A stretch of 64,000 nt of DNA, from NCBI RefSeq assembly GCF_025370935.1, contig NC_133493.1:2892715-2956714 (forward strand), written 5' to 3'. Shown here piece after piece: positions 23,013 to 35,900 of the stretch. The DNA is from Choristoneura fumiferana. Taxonomy: Eukaryota > Arthropoda > Insecta > Lepidoptera > Tortricidae. How positions within the stretch are numbered: position 1 is the first letter of the stretch; the number at the start of each line of letters is the position of its first letter. The position numbers and the translations under genes were made by a program. The notes beneath the pieces are model-generated. The model saw nothing but the letters and a program-made list of their open reading frames with translations, ran no database searches and was not told the origin of the DNA.

Positions 23013-26000
23013 TTAGTGACCCGTCTGCTTGGAGCGGCTGGGCTTGGGTTTGTCGTGCACGAGGTCAGCGGTGGGCACGTCGGGCAGCGTGTCCGCGGGC
23101 ACGCTGATGCCCAGCATCTCCTTGTCCAGATCCTCCTGTAACACAAACTCTGCTCAAACACCAGCACAGGAGCAACAAGCACAGAAGAAACAACAAGTTC
23201 GCGTGCGTAATCCATAGAGTTGATATTTAAATTGAAATTCCCATGGGAATATTCAAAAATTGCATTATGGTTTTCATTAACATTGCATTAAAAACAATAC
23301 GGTATTTGACAATTCCTGATTTTGCCATATCTTAATATTATTATGAAAATATAGATAAACAGATAGTGTTTAGCGAAGAGAAAATTTTAATCGGTTGAAA
23401 AATGGATTTATAGTGAAAATTGAAAATACACACTGAAATATGGATGCACAGAAAAACCAGAAAAATAAGACCAGCACTGGGAATCGAACCCAGGTCCTCG
23501 GTATTCCGTACCGCGTGCTATACCGCTACACCACTGTTGGTCAACGGTACAGACACGAATTTCCCCTATGCACCTCATATCTCAGCTTGTTTGTTTCTTA
23601 TTTAGCCACTTAAGCAGTGACGTTAGCGACATCTATACCGTAAAAGTAAAAATTTGGAATTGAAATAAAAAATACAAAAAGATTCCAAAAAAACAATCTG
23701 GATTTATAGTGATTTTTTGAAAAATCTATATACCTGTCTCTTACTCAAACGCTTTTCTCTATGCAGCAAGGATGGCGGTACTGGCGTGTGACGTCACATG
23801 CCAGTATGTTTTTCTCTGTCTAATCTTGAATTTCAAACCTTTATAACTTTGTTATTTGTAGAGGTAGCTTAAAAATTGTTTTTCTATTCGATAACAGGCA
23901 TTGCGTAATTTTAATTTATAAAACATATACAAAATAGTCAAATACCGTATTGGGCTGAAATTTCGATATTTTATCCCTATCCCGTGGGAATATCGGGATA
24001 AAGAGTAGCCTGTGAATAATCCAAAATGTGACAGAACGGTGGTCACCTGTTCCAACTCCTCCAGTTCTTTCTCCAGCTCGTCCTCATCCACGTCGGAGGG
24101 GAAGGCCACGTTGTTGCTGATAGCATCGGTGATCTCGCGCGATATGTCGTGCTGCTCCGCTATGTCGTCCATTATGTCGTGCACCTTGTCCACGTCGCTG
24201 TAAAAAGGGGTTTAAAGATCACTGACTTAAGTCACAGAGCTTTTACTGCCTTTCCAATCTACTTCAGGGCATACATTATATCATTATTCATCATCATCAT
24301 CCCAGCCTATATACGTCCCACTGCTGCGCACAGGCCTCCTCTCAGAATGAGAGGGCTTGGGCCGTAGTTCCCACGCGGGCCCAGTGCGGATTGGGAACTT
24401 CACACACACCATAGAATTGCTTCGCAGGTTCGTGCAGGTTTCCTCACGATGTTTTCCTTCACCGTAAAGCTCGTGGTAAATTTCAAATGTAATTTTGCAC
24501 ATGAATTTCGAAAAACTCAGAGGTGCGAGCCGGGGTTTGAACCCATGATCCTCTGCTTGAGAGGCCATAGGGCAAACCACTCGGCCACCACGTCCTTTTT
24601 TTTTACACATACATTCTTTTTCTGTCTTTTAACTTCGGCAGATGGCTCAGTTCAATGATATAAACTACCTGGCCACTTTGCTGATAATAAGTTGGGGTTG
24701 CCATACAATTAATAGTTTTTTTTTTTCATGAGTTGTTGGTTGGTTAGTTTTTAGATAAAGTCCTCACTGAGAGTGACCTATTTAGCGTCATGTGTGTCAT
24801 ATTAAATGAAAGTTACTCACGTCTTAAATCCGCTACAAAATAAACGAGGAAGTACGAATTATCCCGAAACATCTCGAGCTAAACTCGATTTAAGACGTTT
24901 ATCCGGGTTAACTTTCGTTTAATATGAGTCTATATGAGTGAGTCTCACGGTTGTTGTATGTTCAAAAGTCATGTATGTTTTGTCTTTTCCATTGTTATGT
25001 TTTTTTATGACGTTAAATAAATATATTTTCTTTCTTTTTTGACGACAAGATGGCCTAGTGGTTAGAGAACCTGACTACGAAGCTTGAGGTCCCGGGTTCG
25101 ATTCCCGTGTCGGGGCAGATATTTGTATGAAAAATATGAATGTTTGTTCTCGGGTTTTGGGTGTTTAATATGTATTTAAGTATGTAATTAATTATATTTA
25201 TCCGTTGCTTAGTACCGATTGGTGTGAATTGTCCCGTGATATTTATTTTATTTTATTTATTTTCTTTATAATACTCACATGTCCTTGTGCGCCAGTTTCA
25301 TGGCGTTGGCGGCATCCTTCATGGTATTGAGCACCTGTGCATTGGTGGTGGCTCCTTCGAGGGCCTCGCGCTGCGCCTCGATCTGCGTGAGCGTGCCATC
25401 GATCTGAGTCAGCTGTTTCTCGTACCGCTTCTTGCGTTTTAGCGCAGCGATCGCCGCTGGAATGTCAAACAATGAGGGTTTACTAATGTGGAATATCGCT
25501 GGAGCTATACTTCGGTTTTTAAACCGTAAGCCGCGGTGGCCAAGTGGTTTGACCTATCGCCTCTCAAGCAGAGGGTCGTGGGTTCAAACCCCGGCTCGCA
25601 CCTCTTGAGTTTTTCGAAATTCATGTGCGGAATAAAATTTGAAATTTACCACGAGCTTTGCGGTGAAGGAAAACATCGTGAGGAAACCTGCACAAACCTG
25701 CGAAGCAATTCAATAGTGCGTGTGAAGTTCCCAATCCGCACTGGGCCCGCGTGGGAACTATGGCCTAAGCCCTGTTGTTCTAAGAGGCCTGTGCCCAGCC
25801 AGCAGTGGGACGTATATAGGCTGGGATGATGATGATGATGATGATACTTCGGTTTTTTAGCATTAGGAAGAAGGTAAGTGATCTTGACGTGTCTTTTTAT
25901 TGAAAAAAACTTTTGAAAAATAAGTCATAGCAAATATGTAACAATTAGCAATAATGATCATTTAAATTATTTTGGTATCATAACGACGAGCGTGAATGGG

Positions 26001-28953
26001 AACGTTGGGAGAGGAAGGCCTAGACGAACGTACCACGATCAAACCGGGGACGTTCTGAAGAAAGGTCGGGTCAGGAGTACTCTAAACCGATGTGCATGCA
26101 TGAAAAGTTTGATGAATGTAGAGGAAGCGAGAGTTGTATGCCAGAATCGTAGCAAGTGGAAGGATGTAGTCGCTGCCTACCCCCTTGGGAAAGAGGCGTG
26201 ATTTTATGTAATGTATGTATGTATGGTATCATAAGTAATAATAACTGTTTTTTTTTAACATTTTTCAATAAAAAGACTCATCAATATTGTTACCCTTTTT
26301 CTAATGCTAAAACAAAGGAAGTGTTGTTATACTGTCAAAGAATAAAGGAGTGGCAATACTTAAATGATACATAAACGTGAACCGTAAAAGGCCCTGCTTG
26401 TTTGCCCCTTACATAGAAAAAAAACTTGAGCAGTTAGGATCCATTCAAAATCATGACCAGCTCCAATTTAGTAATAGATAATTTATTGAATCAGGCGTTA
26501 CATTGCGGCGTTGCTTTACGCATAAATTGCATGAACGTAGCTATCATAAGGTCGCGGGCGAGCAAAGAAATTCTATTAGTTCAATAAAACAAAAAGGCGT
26601 AAACTGAAGTTACTTTGCTCCAAATTTTGTAATCAACAATAGGTACAACACAATCACTTTATTAACTTTATTGCACACCAACACATAGCAAGTATATACA
26701 CAGAACAGGTATATACACAGAGACTTTCTGAGGTAAGCAATAGGCAAAAATAATAATCTTTGTTTTATTATGGAAAAATATTGCGCTAATCATCGATTTT
26801 CTACGCCTACGTTATTGTACGCCTCTAGCAGGCAGGATATGGCGCTTCTTTATGTATTGCTGTCTATCAACTTTATTACCCATAACCGCAATAAAGACAT
26901 TTTGTTTTGTTTGTTCTACAAATAATAATTGTAGTTTCATATCCAGACAGGAATGCTTACAATTCATAAATTTGTTTTGTTAGTAATAGGTCCTGAGAAC
27001 ACTGTTGAAGTTTAAGTTACTTAACAGAGTTCTTCACAATTAGGCTGTGTTTCAAGGATGTGTTGTGAGAAATGTGTTTTTTATGAAACAATAGAAACGC
27101 TTCATTTACCTACCTATCTTTGCTCTGCTCAGCTGTTTCCACTAGAGCTGTGCTATCCTTTTTTTTTTATTCGAATGGATGGCAAACGAGCAAGTATAGA
27201 AGATAGGTAAATAAAGCATTTCTATTGGATCATGAAAAACACATTCCTCACAACACATAAACGCACATCTCTGGTGGAAATGCAGCCTAAGACTTTAATT
27301 GAAGTTTTTTTTAAGGCAACTTAAAACCATCTCTATTTGTGCGCGACAACACTTTCAATTTGAGCACAGTAATAACATTATCAATGAAAACAGGTTAATG
27401 ACTCAGAATCATCACTGATTAGGATAACTCACTTCATAACTGTTTTCAAATTAGTCTGCTTTCATGTTTGGAAAACAAAATCCTAATTTGAACAAGCTTT
27501 TATTTAACTTCACTTCATATTATATTTATTTGTTTGGTTCAAATCTTGCAAGTATTATGATTCACTTTCAGTATTTGAACAGAGTTGAAATTGGGTATTT
27601 ATCCTCCTGCGGCCCACCATACAACAAAATATGACATCGAAATTCAAAACCTAATGTCTCATAGATAAAGTTGAATTTGTTTTTTTGTAAATTTGAATGA
27701 TACAGAGAAAATGACACTATTCCTTTTTCAATTATTAAGTTCTATTGCTAACAATATGTACTAGTATTACCACTTTGAACCCCAGGAGGTTAAACATAAT
27801 AAAGTGATAACAATTAAAGAAATCAGCAAAAAAAAATATTAAATTAGTAACAAAAATTTATTTAGCAGACCAACATGCATATCAATGAACCATGACACGG
27901 TTGCAGAGATTTAGAGAAAAAAAAACTTATAAAATTCTTAGGTAACAATTGTGGGTAGTTAGTCGACATGTACCTGAAAAAGGAAACACCCTTCTTTCTT
28001 AACACTTTGCCGTAAACAGTGCAACATCTACTGACATTTTAAAAGAATACTGTTGTGAATGGAAAAAAAATTAAAATCAAATTCTATTTTCCTCACATAG
28101 AAGTTCCAATAAGCTAAACTACACCTACAAACAAACTACTTAAAACAATTCAGCTTATCATACAATAACTAACTACTCAGGATTTGCCAATTTTCATTAC
28201 TAGTATTGATTAATTTTTGACATAGTCACACAACATGTTAAAGGGGATGTACAATGCAAACCCAGGGCTAGAAACTTGAGGCAGACATATTGCTTGAGAA
28301 TCATAATAAGTTTACTAATAAGAAATTTTAAGAAATTCCCACAGAATAAGGATCTAGCCAACTTCTTATTCCTCCAGAAGAGTGAAACCGCAGAATAATG
28401 TTTGTTAGGTACTACAAGTTCAAAATATATTTTCATCACACTTGCTCGTAAACATGCAACGCAAATAACCAGTAGTAGCATTATTCCGCTTTGTAGAGAA
28501 AAAATCCTATGAACAGAGAAAACAACTATTGTGTTCTTGGTGGAATGTTATGAGCTGAAAGCCAAAACTATGTTTTAGGTGGTTTCAGATACAGAATGAT
28601 GCAATTTTCTTACTTCGCTGACTCACAGTCAATCAAGATGTAAAAGATGATTAAGACATATATACAAAAAAAAAATTAATTCAAATGGATAACAAGGTCA
28701 TGTCAACAAAGAAATTTGTACCTGGCTCAGTTACAATTCAAAAATATCTCATGATATTAACGTAATAGTTACCTCTCTTATTTTTCGTTCCATTTTTCCT
28801 AGCTGTTTGGATTTCTATTTCGATCTTCTTCTCGAGAAACTCCTGTTTTTTGATCAACAACTCTTCGGTTTCACGTAATTTTTGTATCGCTTCGTGCGTG
28901 GTGGGGCCCTTCTCCTCCTTTTTCCCACCGAACATTTTGGTTAGAAAACTCAT
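23013..28953 (-). CDS. CHMP4: CHMP4 / Shrub, ESCRT-III subunit (four exons)
   Basis: Exons on the minus strand: 28953-28773, 25456-25279, 24197-24047, 23135-23013; all GT-AG and in phase, giving 210 residues. The start MSFLTKMFGGKKEEKGPTTH and the core KNKRAAIAALKRKKRYEKQL are hallmarks of the CHMP4/Snf7 family: a basic N-terminal helix pair, then an acidic C-terminal half (DEDELEKELEELEQEDLDKE). Snf7 proteins polymerise into filaments that cut membrane necks in multivesicular body formation, cytokinesis and nuclear envelope repair. The tail ends KPSRSKQTGH, and I do not see the terminal LxxLxxW-type helix that binds ALIX in many CHMP4 proteins; a further exon could have been missed. Intron 1 is 3.3 kb and the introns hold several SINEs. 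Confidence 0.93.
23463..23545 (-). repeat. tRNA-like sequence, probably a tRNA-derived relic
   Basis: On the minus strand it has a nearly complete 7-bp acceptor pairing (GACCAAC with GCTGGTC, one mismatch), an A-box-like TGGTGTAGCGGT and a perfect B-box (GGTTCGATTCCC). The anticodon arm has only a 4-bp stem for a 7-base loop, and the base before the anticodon is C rather than U. I read it as a SINE head or tRNA pseudogene in a CHMP4 intron. Confidence 0.5.
24283..24594 (-). mobile_element. SINE family A
   Basis: Full copy with a (CAT)n tail on the plus strand at its left (TCATCATCATCATCCCAGCC) and the tRNA-like head at its right. Very close in sequence to 22627-22926, which suggests recent activity. 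In a CHMP4 intron. Confidence 0.85.
25042..25255 (+). mobile_element. SINE family B
   Basis: A-box GATGGCCTAGTGGTTAGAG, B-box GGGTTCGATTCCC, then the shared body TCGGGGCAGATATTTGTATG and a 3' part ending near GTACCGATTGGTGTGAATTG. It ends about 20 bp before the CHMP4 exon 2 splice donor. Confidence 0.8.
25528..25842 (+). mobile_element. SINE family A, reference copy
   Basis: Head GCGGTGGCCAAGTGGTTTGA with A-box, GGGTTCAAACCCC as B-box, body with GAAGGAAAACATCGTGAGGA and CTGGGCCCGCGTGGGAAC, and a 3' end GACGTATATAGGCTGGGATG followed by (ATG)n. The 3' end resembles the end of the RTE LINEs here, as expected of a SINE mobilised by an RTE partner (inference). Confidence 0.88.
25851..26321. repeat. 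MITE with inverted ends, split by a LINE fragment
   Basis: TTTTTAGCATTAGGAAGAAG ... GTCTTTTTATTGAAAAA at the left is inverted at the right as TTTTTCAATAAAAAGACTCA ... TTTTCTAATGCTAAAA. Bases 25983-26225 are foreign. A related copy without that insert, with weaker ends, is at about 39730-39925. Confidence 0.65.
25983..26225 (+). mobile_element. C-terminal fragment of a non-LTR retrotransposon ORF
   Basis: A short open frame with GRGRPRRTYHDQTGDVLKKG and ending WKDVVAAYPLGKEA, a typical end of a LINE reverse-transcriptase frame, followed by (ATGT)n. It splits the MITE at 25851-26321. Confidence 0.6.
26322..28772. other. Remainder of CHMP4 intron 1
   Basis: AT-rich and non-coding by eye. It includes a repeat at 26490-26590 (TCAGGCGTTACATTGCGGCG, also at 33401-33422) and a P1 MITE at 27041-27289. 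Nothing else recognised. Confidence 0.4.
27041..27289. repeat. Palindromic MITE family P1 with an internal foreign piece
   Basis: Left arm GAAACAATAGAAACGCTTCA, centre CAGCTGTTTCCACTAGAGCT, right arm CATTTCTATTGGATCATG and ATCTCTGGTGGAAATGCAGC. Just after the centre is GAATGGATGGCAAACGAGCA (27160-27196), the start of the retroposon seen at 20090-20362. Confidence 0.75.
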
Positions 28954-29950
28954 TTTGGTCGTTTTAGAACTTGATTAACGACGCAAAATCCTCAATTGAC
29001 TATTAAATCACTAAATACGTACGAGTACCAGTACGAGAAAATTATTTCCCTTTTTACAGCAGTCGATGCGTCATCTACATTACGTTCTGAATATAGATTA
29101 TTTTAGTTTCTAATTGCGATTTTACAGTTGAATAGTGAAAACTATTATAAAACGACCAACAAACAAAAGCGTTCTAAGAATTTAAGTGAAAGTATATTGT
29201 GAGTTTTTTACTCAATCATTTCTATTGATCGTTAACTTACATACAAAAAATATATTTGATTGTTTATATGGTTTTTGAACGTGTTAGCTGTCATTCCCGC
29301 AAGATTACAGAAAAACTTTTTAAAGCCGTTACATTGTACGCAATATTTTTAAAATTAAAATTCAAGACGATATTTAAAAAAAAAAGGTTTATGATGCAAC
29401 AAAAAAAAACATTAGGGCCGGTTTCACCACTTATGGATAAATTTCATTTGACAGATAAATGTAATGCTGTCTCCATCTATTCGGACAAAACAAACAGAGA
29501 CGGCATCACAGATATCTATACTTATCTATAACAAAATTGATCAATGATTCAACAGGGGATAAATCTGACTTCGACTGAATAATTTATTACTTATTACGTT
29601 TCTCAACGTTGGGCCACAATTCTTCAGTAGACGTTGAATGCACAGAACAGAAATAAGGATTATTATTGGCTCAAAAATACATTTCATCAACCATTTATGA
29701 GACGGAACCATTAAATATCGCTGTTAATTTCTTCGACGTATTATTATAAAAATGACTTGAAACGCTCCGTTTTACATCAGTTCAATCGGTTTTCCATTTC
29801 CATTTGACGTTTGAATCTGACAGATGTTTTGAAATTTTGGTTTTTAATCTGTGTGTCATTTGCCGTATGCGGTCTTATATTCAATTTGTTTTATGTAAAC
29901 TAATATTATAAAGAAATAAAGTGATCTCAACTCATTCCGAAGCTATAAAC
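28954..29950. promoter_or_regulatory. Divergent promoter region of CHMP4 and ARMC6
   Basis: The two start codons lie 998 bp apart, back to back. The interval must hold both 5' untranslated regions and promoters unless further upstream exons exist. It is AT-rich, without an obvious TATA arrangement that I would trust. A MITE relic lies at 29412-29560 (GGGCCGGTTTCACCACTTAT, GACGGCATCACAG). Confidence 0.5.
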
Positions 29951-32900
29951 ATGGTTCGCGTAATAACACAAGAAACATACGATGAAGTTGTTCAGGAGAA
30001 TATCAAGGAATTCGACATGAGTGCGGAGGAGGCTATCCAGGACGCAACAGCCCAGTTTGAGGCACAGGTATTCCATTAAAACTCAATTAATGTTCATTAC
30101 CATCCATACTTATAGTTACAAAAGAGTTTCCCTTCTTAGTCCTATTATCTTTTATCATGCTTGTAACCTAAAGTTTGAAGGACTTTCAATTTATTTTCTT
30201 TAACTTTTCAGGGTGTAGACTTGTCTAATATTATCAAAGACTTAGTTCTTTCATCTGGAGAGGACCACGCAGTTTCTAAAGCTATCACAAAACTGAAAGA
30301 ACTCAAAAATGAAGGTGATGATGGTGAGATTTTCAAGGAACTCGAAATTCTGAAGGTATTTTTACGAATTACAATAATTGTTGTATGAATTTTATTTATT
30401 ATTAATATCTACTTTGTCTACCAGTTGTGATAACATTCAAATATTATATTTATTTCCTTCTATCATGATGCATGCAACATCTACTTACAAAATGTTTGTA
30501 ATATTTTTTATTATGTACATGATAAATAGAAATAAGTTAACCTCTGTAAATCCTCATGTAAAGTACAAATCAATTTTAGAATAACTGCCGAATGTACTAC
30601 TACATACAAGGTGGGATGGATTATCCCGACAAATTTTAACCATGCATTCCTGAAGCCATATTGAGTAATAAATATAATAATATATTTCCATTTTTATGTA
30701 AAAAAGTTGCAGGTATGAAAATGGTGGAGGTGCAGACATTATGTATTTATTATGTATGAAAAAATAAAAAAGTTAAAAAGCATAATTCAACCTAGGATCA
30801 TGTAACATTTATTCTCAATATGGCTTCAGGAATGTGTGGTTAAAATTTGCCGGGATAATCCTTCCCACCTTGTATATGGAGTACAAATTATTTAGTGAAA
30901 TGAGTACTTTAAAGTTATGGAAATAAATTCCATAATCACTTAACTGGGAATTCTTGGCTCGGTCTGTAGTTTGTAGTTTTTTACTGTCACATTAAAACAT
31001 TTGTCAATCTTGTATGGCGCTAAATATGTGGCTGTAAAATGACATAGTACAAAAGTAACCAGCTACTTTTGATGCTGATTGGACTAGGTATGGTAACATT
31101 TATTCACAATATGACTGCATGTAATGTGTGGTTAAAAGAAAGAAAGAAGACATTTATTCACTTCACCACTTGTATATTAATACAAATTATTACGTGAATT
31201 GAGTACACTTACACAAAGTTATGTCCCCGCGAAATAAATTCCATAATCACTTAACTGGAATTCTGATTTTCTCAGGTCTGTGTTATGTTTTAACTCAAAT
31301 TGTTTTTTTAGTGTCACATTAAAACATTTGTCAATCTTGTATGGCGCTAAGTATGTGGCTGTAAAATGACATAGTACAAAAGTAACCAGCTACTTTTGAT
31401 GCTGATTGGACTAGGTATGGTAAAAAAAGCACAACACACACACAATGACTTAACATGTTCATGTAACCGGTTAACATGTTTTAACTCAAATTGTCATTAT
31501 TTCCAGGCAGAATGTAACAAAGACATAGCTCGACGAGTTAAAGCAGGCAAAGAGGGAGCCTACACAGTATTGCTTGAATTACTACAAGCAAGACAGAAGA
31601 CATACTCCGAGGAGGCAAATGAGAAAGATGCAAGATATATTGTCAATGTATTGAATTGCTTAGTAGCACTTATGGATGTACAGCCTGACTTATTGGACCA
31701 GAGAGGAGTTGACGTTATTAAAAAGTAATTATTAATATTATTTAAATAAAAATTAAGAATTCATCATATCAGCCGTAAGACGTCCACTGTTGGACATAGG
31801 CCTCCCCCATAGACCTCCAGTTGCTTCGGTTGGATGCGGCCTGTATCCACCGTGAACCTGTGGCTTTATCCTATGCTGCTGCTGATCTACAGTCTCCATT
31901 TGAGAACTTTTTGGCCCTATTGGCCATCTGTTCTCTATGCTCGTACTTTGTCACTGTCTCCAAAATAGTACTTTAAAAAAATACACACTTGCAAGCAAAG
32001 CTAGGGACGATCTTTAGAATTTGACAAAAACTCCCTACCTGTCATTAAATTTTGCCCCCTGAATTGTAGGGTCCTGGGTAAAAAAGTATCACAAAATATT
32101 AGATAAGTAGTAGTAGTTTTTCTTATGCCAATCAAACAAAAAATGAGAAAGCTGAAGCGCGTCAAAGTTGAGTAGTGGGATTCCATGACGTCACTTCTTA
32201 TTCAAAAGTGGACTTCACAGGGAACTTTAACTGGCTATATTTTCGTCCGTTTTTGTATAATTGTCGTAAGAAAAATATGTCTGATATTTTTTGAAAATCC
32301 TACTGACAGACTATATTTTTAGAAATCTAGCCAATTCCGATGTCTGTTTATATAATATTCAAAAAATTTCAATGGTTTTTTAACAGTATTCTAGACAACA
32401 CAGAAGATGAGAACATACTGATGGCAACATTGAAATGGACTAGCACATGTTGCATTAAACATGAGATGAATCGCCAGCGCCTGTTTGCAAAAAACATAGC
32501 AAGCAATCTGAAGTCTTTGCTGCAGGTCCAGAATAATGTTAAGGTAAGCTGACGGAAAAACGAAATAAAGCTGACAGCAGGGTGAATCCCACTAATATTA
32601 TAAATGCGAAAGTTTGTGTGTCTGTTTGTTTGTTACTTCGTCACGTCTAAACCGGTGAACCAATTTAGATGAAATTCGTTGTACAGATAGTTTGAGTCCC
32701 GGAAAAGGATATTTTTATCCCAGAAAATTGCTTAGTTCCCACGGTATAGTGATAACCAAATTTTACGCGGACGGAGTCGTGGGTATCGGCTAGTATATTA
32801 TAAAAAGTTTTGACCACTCTGTTAAGCGTCAATATCATCTCACGTCTGTTAGCACAATGGAAGGACAAGTCGCAAGAATTTTGATCATGCTACATTTAAC

Positions 32901-35900
32901 ATTAGTATTGTTTTTAGTTTCAATAAAAAATTACTTTGAGCATTATCTCTTATATTAATATGTGCTGAAACTAAAAAAACGCCGCAAAAACGATGAATAT
33001 TCACCCAGTAGCTCCAAACTGAAAAAGGGTTACTCTAAATTAATTAATGTATAATAGGTATTACAGTGCTATAATAATAAAAGTTTTAAAGAAAAATAAA
33101 TTCTGACTTCTTTTGTCGATTTGTCATTTTTTTTTATAGTTACTTTCAGAGGTGTTGGCAGTCATACGAAAATTTCCTCTCGACGATGACATTAGAGTCG
33201 AGTTTGGGAAAGCACACGACCACGCCAGAGAACTAGGTTTCCTGATGCTGGATTCACTCACTAATTTATTAAAAGGTAAAGTTTTACTTTATTTTCCGTA
33301 ATACAGGAACAGCGAATTTATTTTGGTCCATTAGCATATTAAAACGGCTCTTACAGGTGTACAGATAGCAGAAACTTAAAAAAGGTTAATATAATTTACT
33401 GAATCAGGCGTTACATTGCGGAAGTCCATATAAGCCTAATTCATTATAATTAAAGGTAAATAATTAAGCATTAAGCATTGTTGAGCTACCAGCCCTTTCG
33501 GCTATATATAACTATATCTACCTACATTGATAATGTATGGTACAAAGTTAATGTATATTGCCGAATAAACATTTTCTTTCTTTCTTCCTAACTAACTTCA
33601 AGTTCCATTTGGTGATCTTAATATGCGACGGAAACTGATTATTTACTACATTTTTAATATATGTATGTGATTGTACCTCCTGTGTTTCTTTTTGTTGTGA
33701 CGTCTGGTCTAACGAAAAGCCGCATTATTGAAAGAAGTGGTGAAACCGATTGCAATTTCAAGTGCTTCAAACAATAGGCCTCCATTGGCTTGTATTGGGT
33801 CGATTCGAATGGGTTGTCTAACGAAAATATTCACTCTGCGCCACTACCTTGTCGCTATCAAGTCGTCAACATAAATGTATCGTTGTAACCAGAGAACAGC
33901 AGGCCGCCGCTGGTGTCAGAGCTGATGCAGACCATATCGTCCCTGCTGGTGCGGCACGAGCTGTGCGCGGCGGTCGCGGATGGCGGCGCCGGCGTGCTGT
34001 TCACGGTGCTCGCTGACAACGCGGACAATGCTGCGGTGGTGCAACAGGCTAGCCGGCTGTGAGTCTCACATCATCATCATCCCAGCCTATATCATCAGCC
34101 GGAAGACGTCCACTGCTGAACAAAGCCTCCACATTCGACGCAATGAACGACAACTCGCCACTGGTTTCCCGCAAATCTCACGATGCCTTCAATTTTCTCC
34201 CCGATCCGACTTTTCTCACCCAACCCCCACCAATTTGTTCTTCGAGCGATGTTTAGAGCTTCAAGCCCATTGCCACTTCAACTTGCATATTCTTCGGGTT
34301 AAACCTACGAATATTAAACGCGAAAGTTTGTGAGTATGTGTGCTATGGCATGTAGGAAAATAGTGCCTAACTGATTAGCCGTAAAAGAATTGGAAATCGA
34401 AAGTATCGCTTGAATGAATCTGGTACCATCCTTAGCATTTTTCCGAATAAATGTGAATTTAAAAATGCTGACATTATTCCACAAAACCAAACCCCTCATT
34501 TCCCACACATCCATCATTAATAAAAAAAAAAGTTTTACTGTATAATTTAATAAACGTACGCAATGAAAACGGTGTTACAAACCCACACACGGTGCTTACA
34601 TATTTTTTTTTATTATCAACAAATACTAAAATCCGCACATTTTCTCAGCAGACTGGAAATGCGAGCGCAAAAACAAACATCTATCATTATCCAGAAAGAG
34701 TGACTTCTTCTTCACCGTTATCTCATGCTCCAGTCTTCCCCGTTCATGTATCAAATCTGCTCTCAACTTCTCCGTTTCCAAAGACCTCTTCTGCAATAAA
34801 CTCATGCTGTCATTCAAGTCCCTTACTTCTTCTATCAACCCAATCAAGGATCCTTCTCTACAGTTTTCTATGTTCGGTCTATAATTTTTTGTATGCAACC
34901 TAGTTTGAGCCACTTGAATTCTCTGATTCACTTTCATCATCTCTTCGTGCAATGTTTCCAAGATATTTTCCGTTTCGACAATCTTCTGCAGTGTCAGAAG
35001 CAGCTGGTTTTCTAACTCCTTTTTCACCTGTTCAGTTTTAGCAATCCTTTCAGATAGCTCTTTGTTTACTTTTATATCTTGCGAACGTAGGTCTCTAGCT
35101 GAGTTTATCAGAGCTGCCTCTACTTTTGCTCTTAGAGCTTTAGATTTCTCCATGGCAATCCTAAATTGCTCCAAAGTTGACACGGTGTTGTATTCCCAAG
35201 ATTGCACATTGGACTGCCCTTCAGAAAGCCGCGTGGCTCCTGCAGAGTCTTTCACGTTTACCGCTTTAGTTTCTAATTCAGCGTTTTCGCTTTCATATTT
35301 GAACGCCAGATATTTGTTGCTCCAATCTCTTTCTAACGCATGTTTCGCTGCTAAATTCATAGCCAGTTGGTTCTCGATGTCTCTGAGCATTTCTCGGTGC
35401 AGTCTTTTTATGTTTTCTATCAATGCTGACTCGGTAAATAGTGCTTCTTGCGGCTCGTCGTAAACCAAATCGGATTGCATTCTATTAGCTCTCACATCTA
35501 AACACTCTTCAGTTATGTACTCTGGTATTTTGAGGACATCCATTGCATTTTTAAGTTGTTGCCTTTGAGATTCTAATATAATCAATTCTGCGTCTATGTC
35601 TCTTATTGCTCGCTCTAGTTCTGCTTTCCAGTAATTGATATGTCTTGCTCTATGTTGCAGTTGGTCTGTGCTGTCACTATAATCGTGGCAAGATGTTTGA
35701 TTCACTTTTATGATGCAGTTTTTTGTGATCGACGTGTTTTTATCTGTTGTTCCGATAATATCACCTTTCAAGACGTCTTTGTTGTGTTCGTGCCATTCTC
35801 TTACCGATTTGAAACCGTAGTTCTTGTTGCCAAATGAAAGTAGATCTCCATTTTGTGATGCTGACATGTTTTGATGATTTGGTGACGATAGTTTGATGGT

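Noticed and set aside
23463..23545. Functional tRNA gene
   Set aside because: A- and B-boxes are present, but the anticodon arm is short and lacks U33; tRNA-derived SINEs are abundant here.
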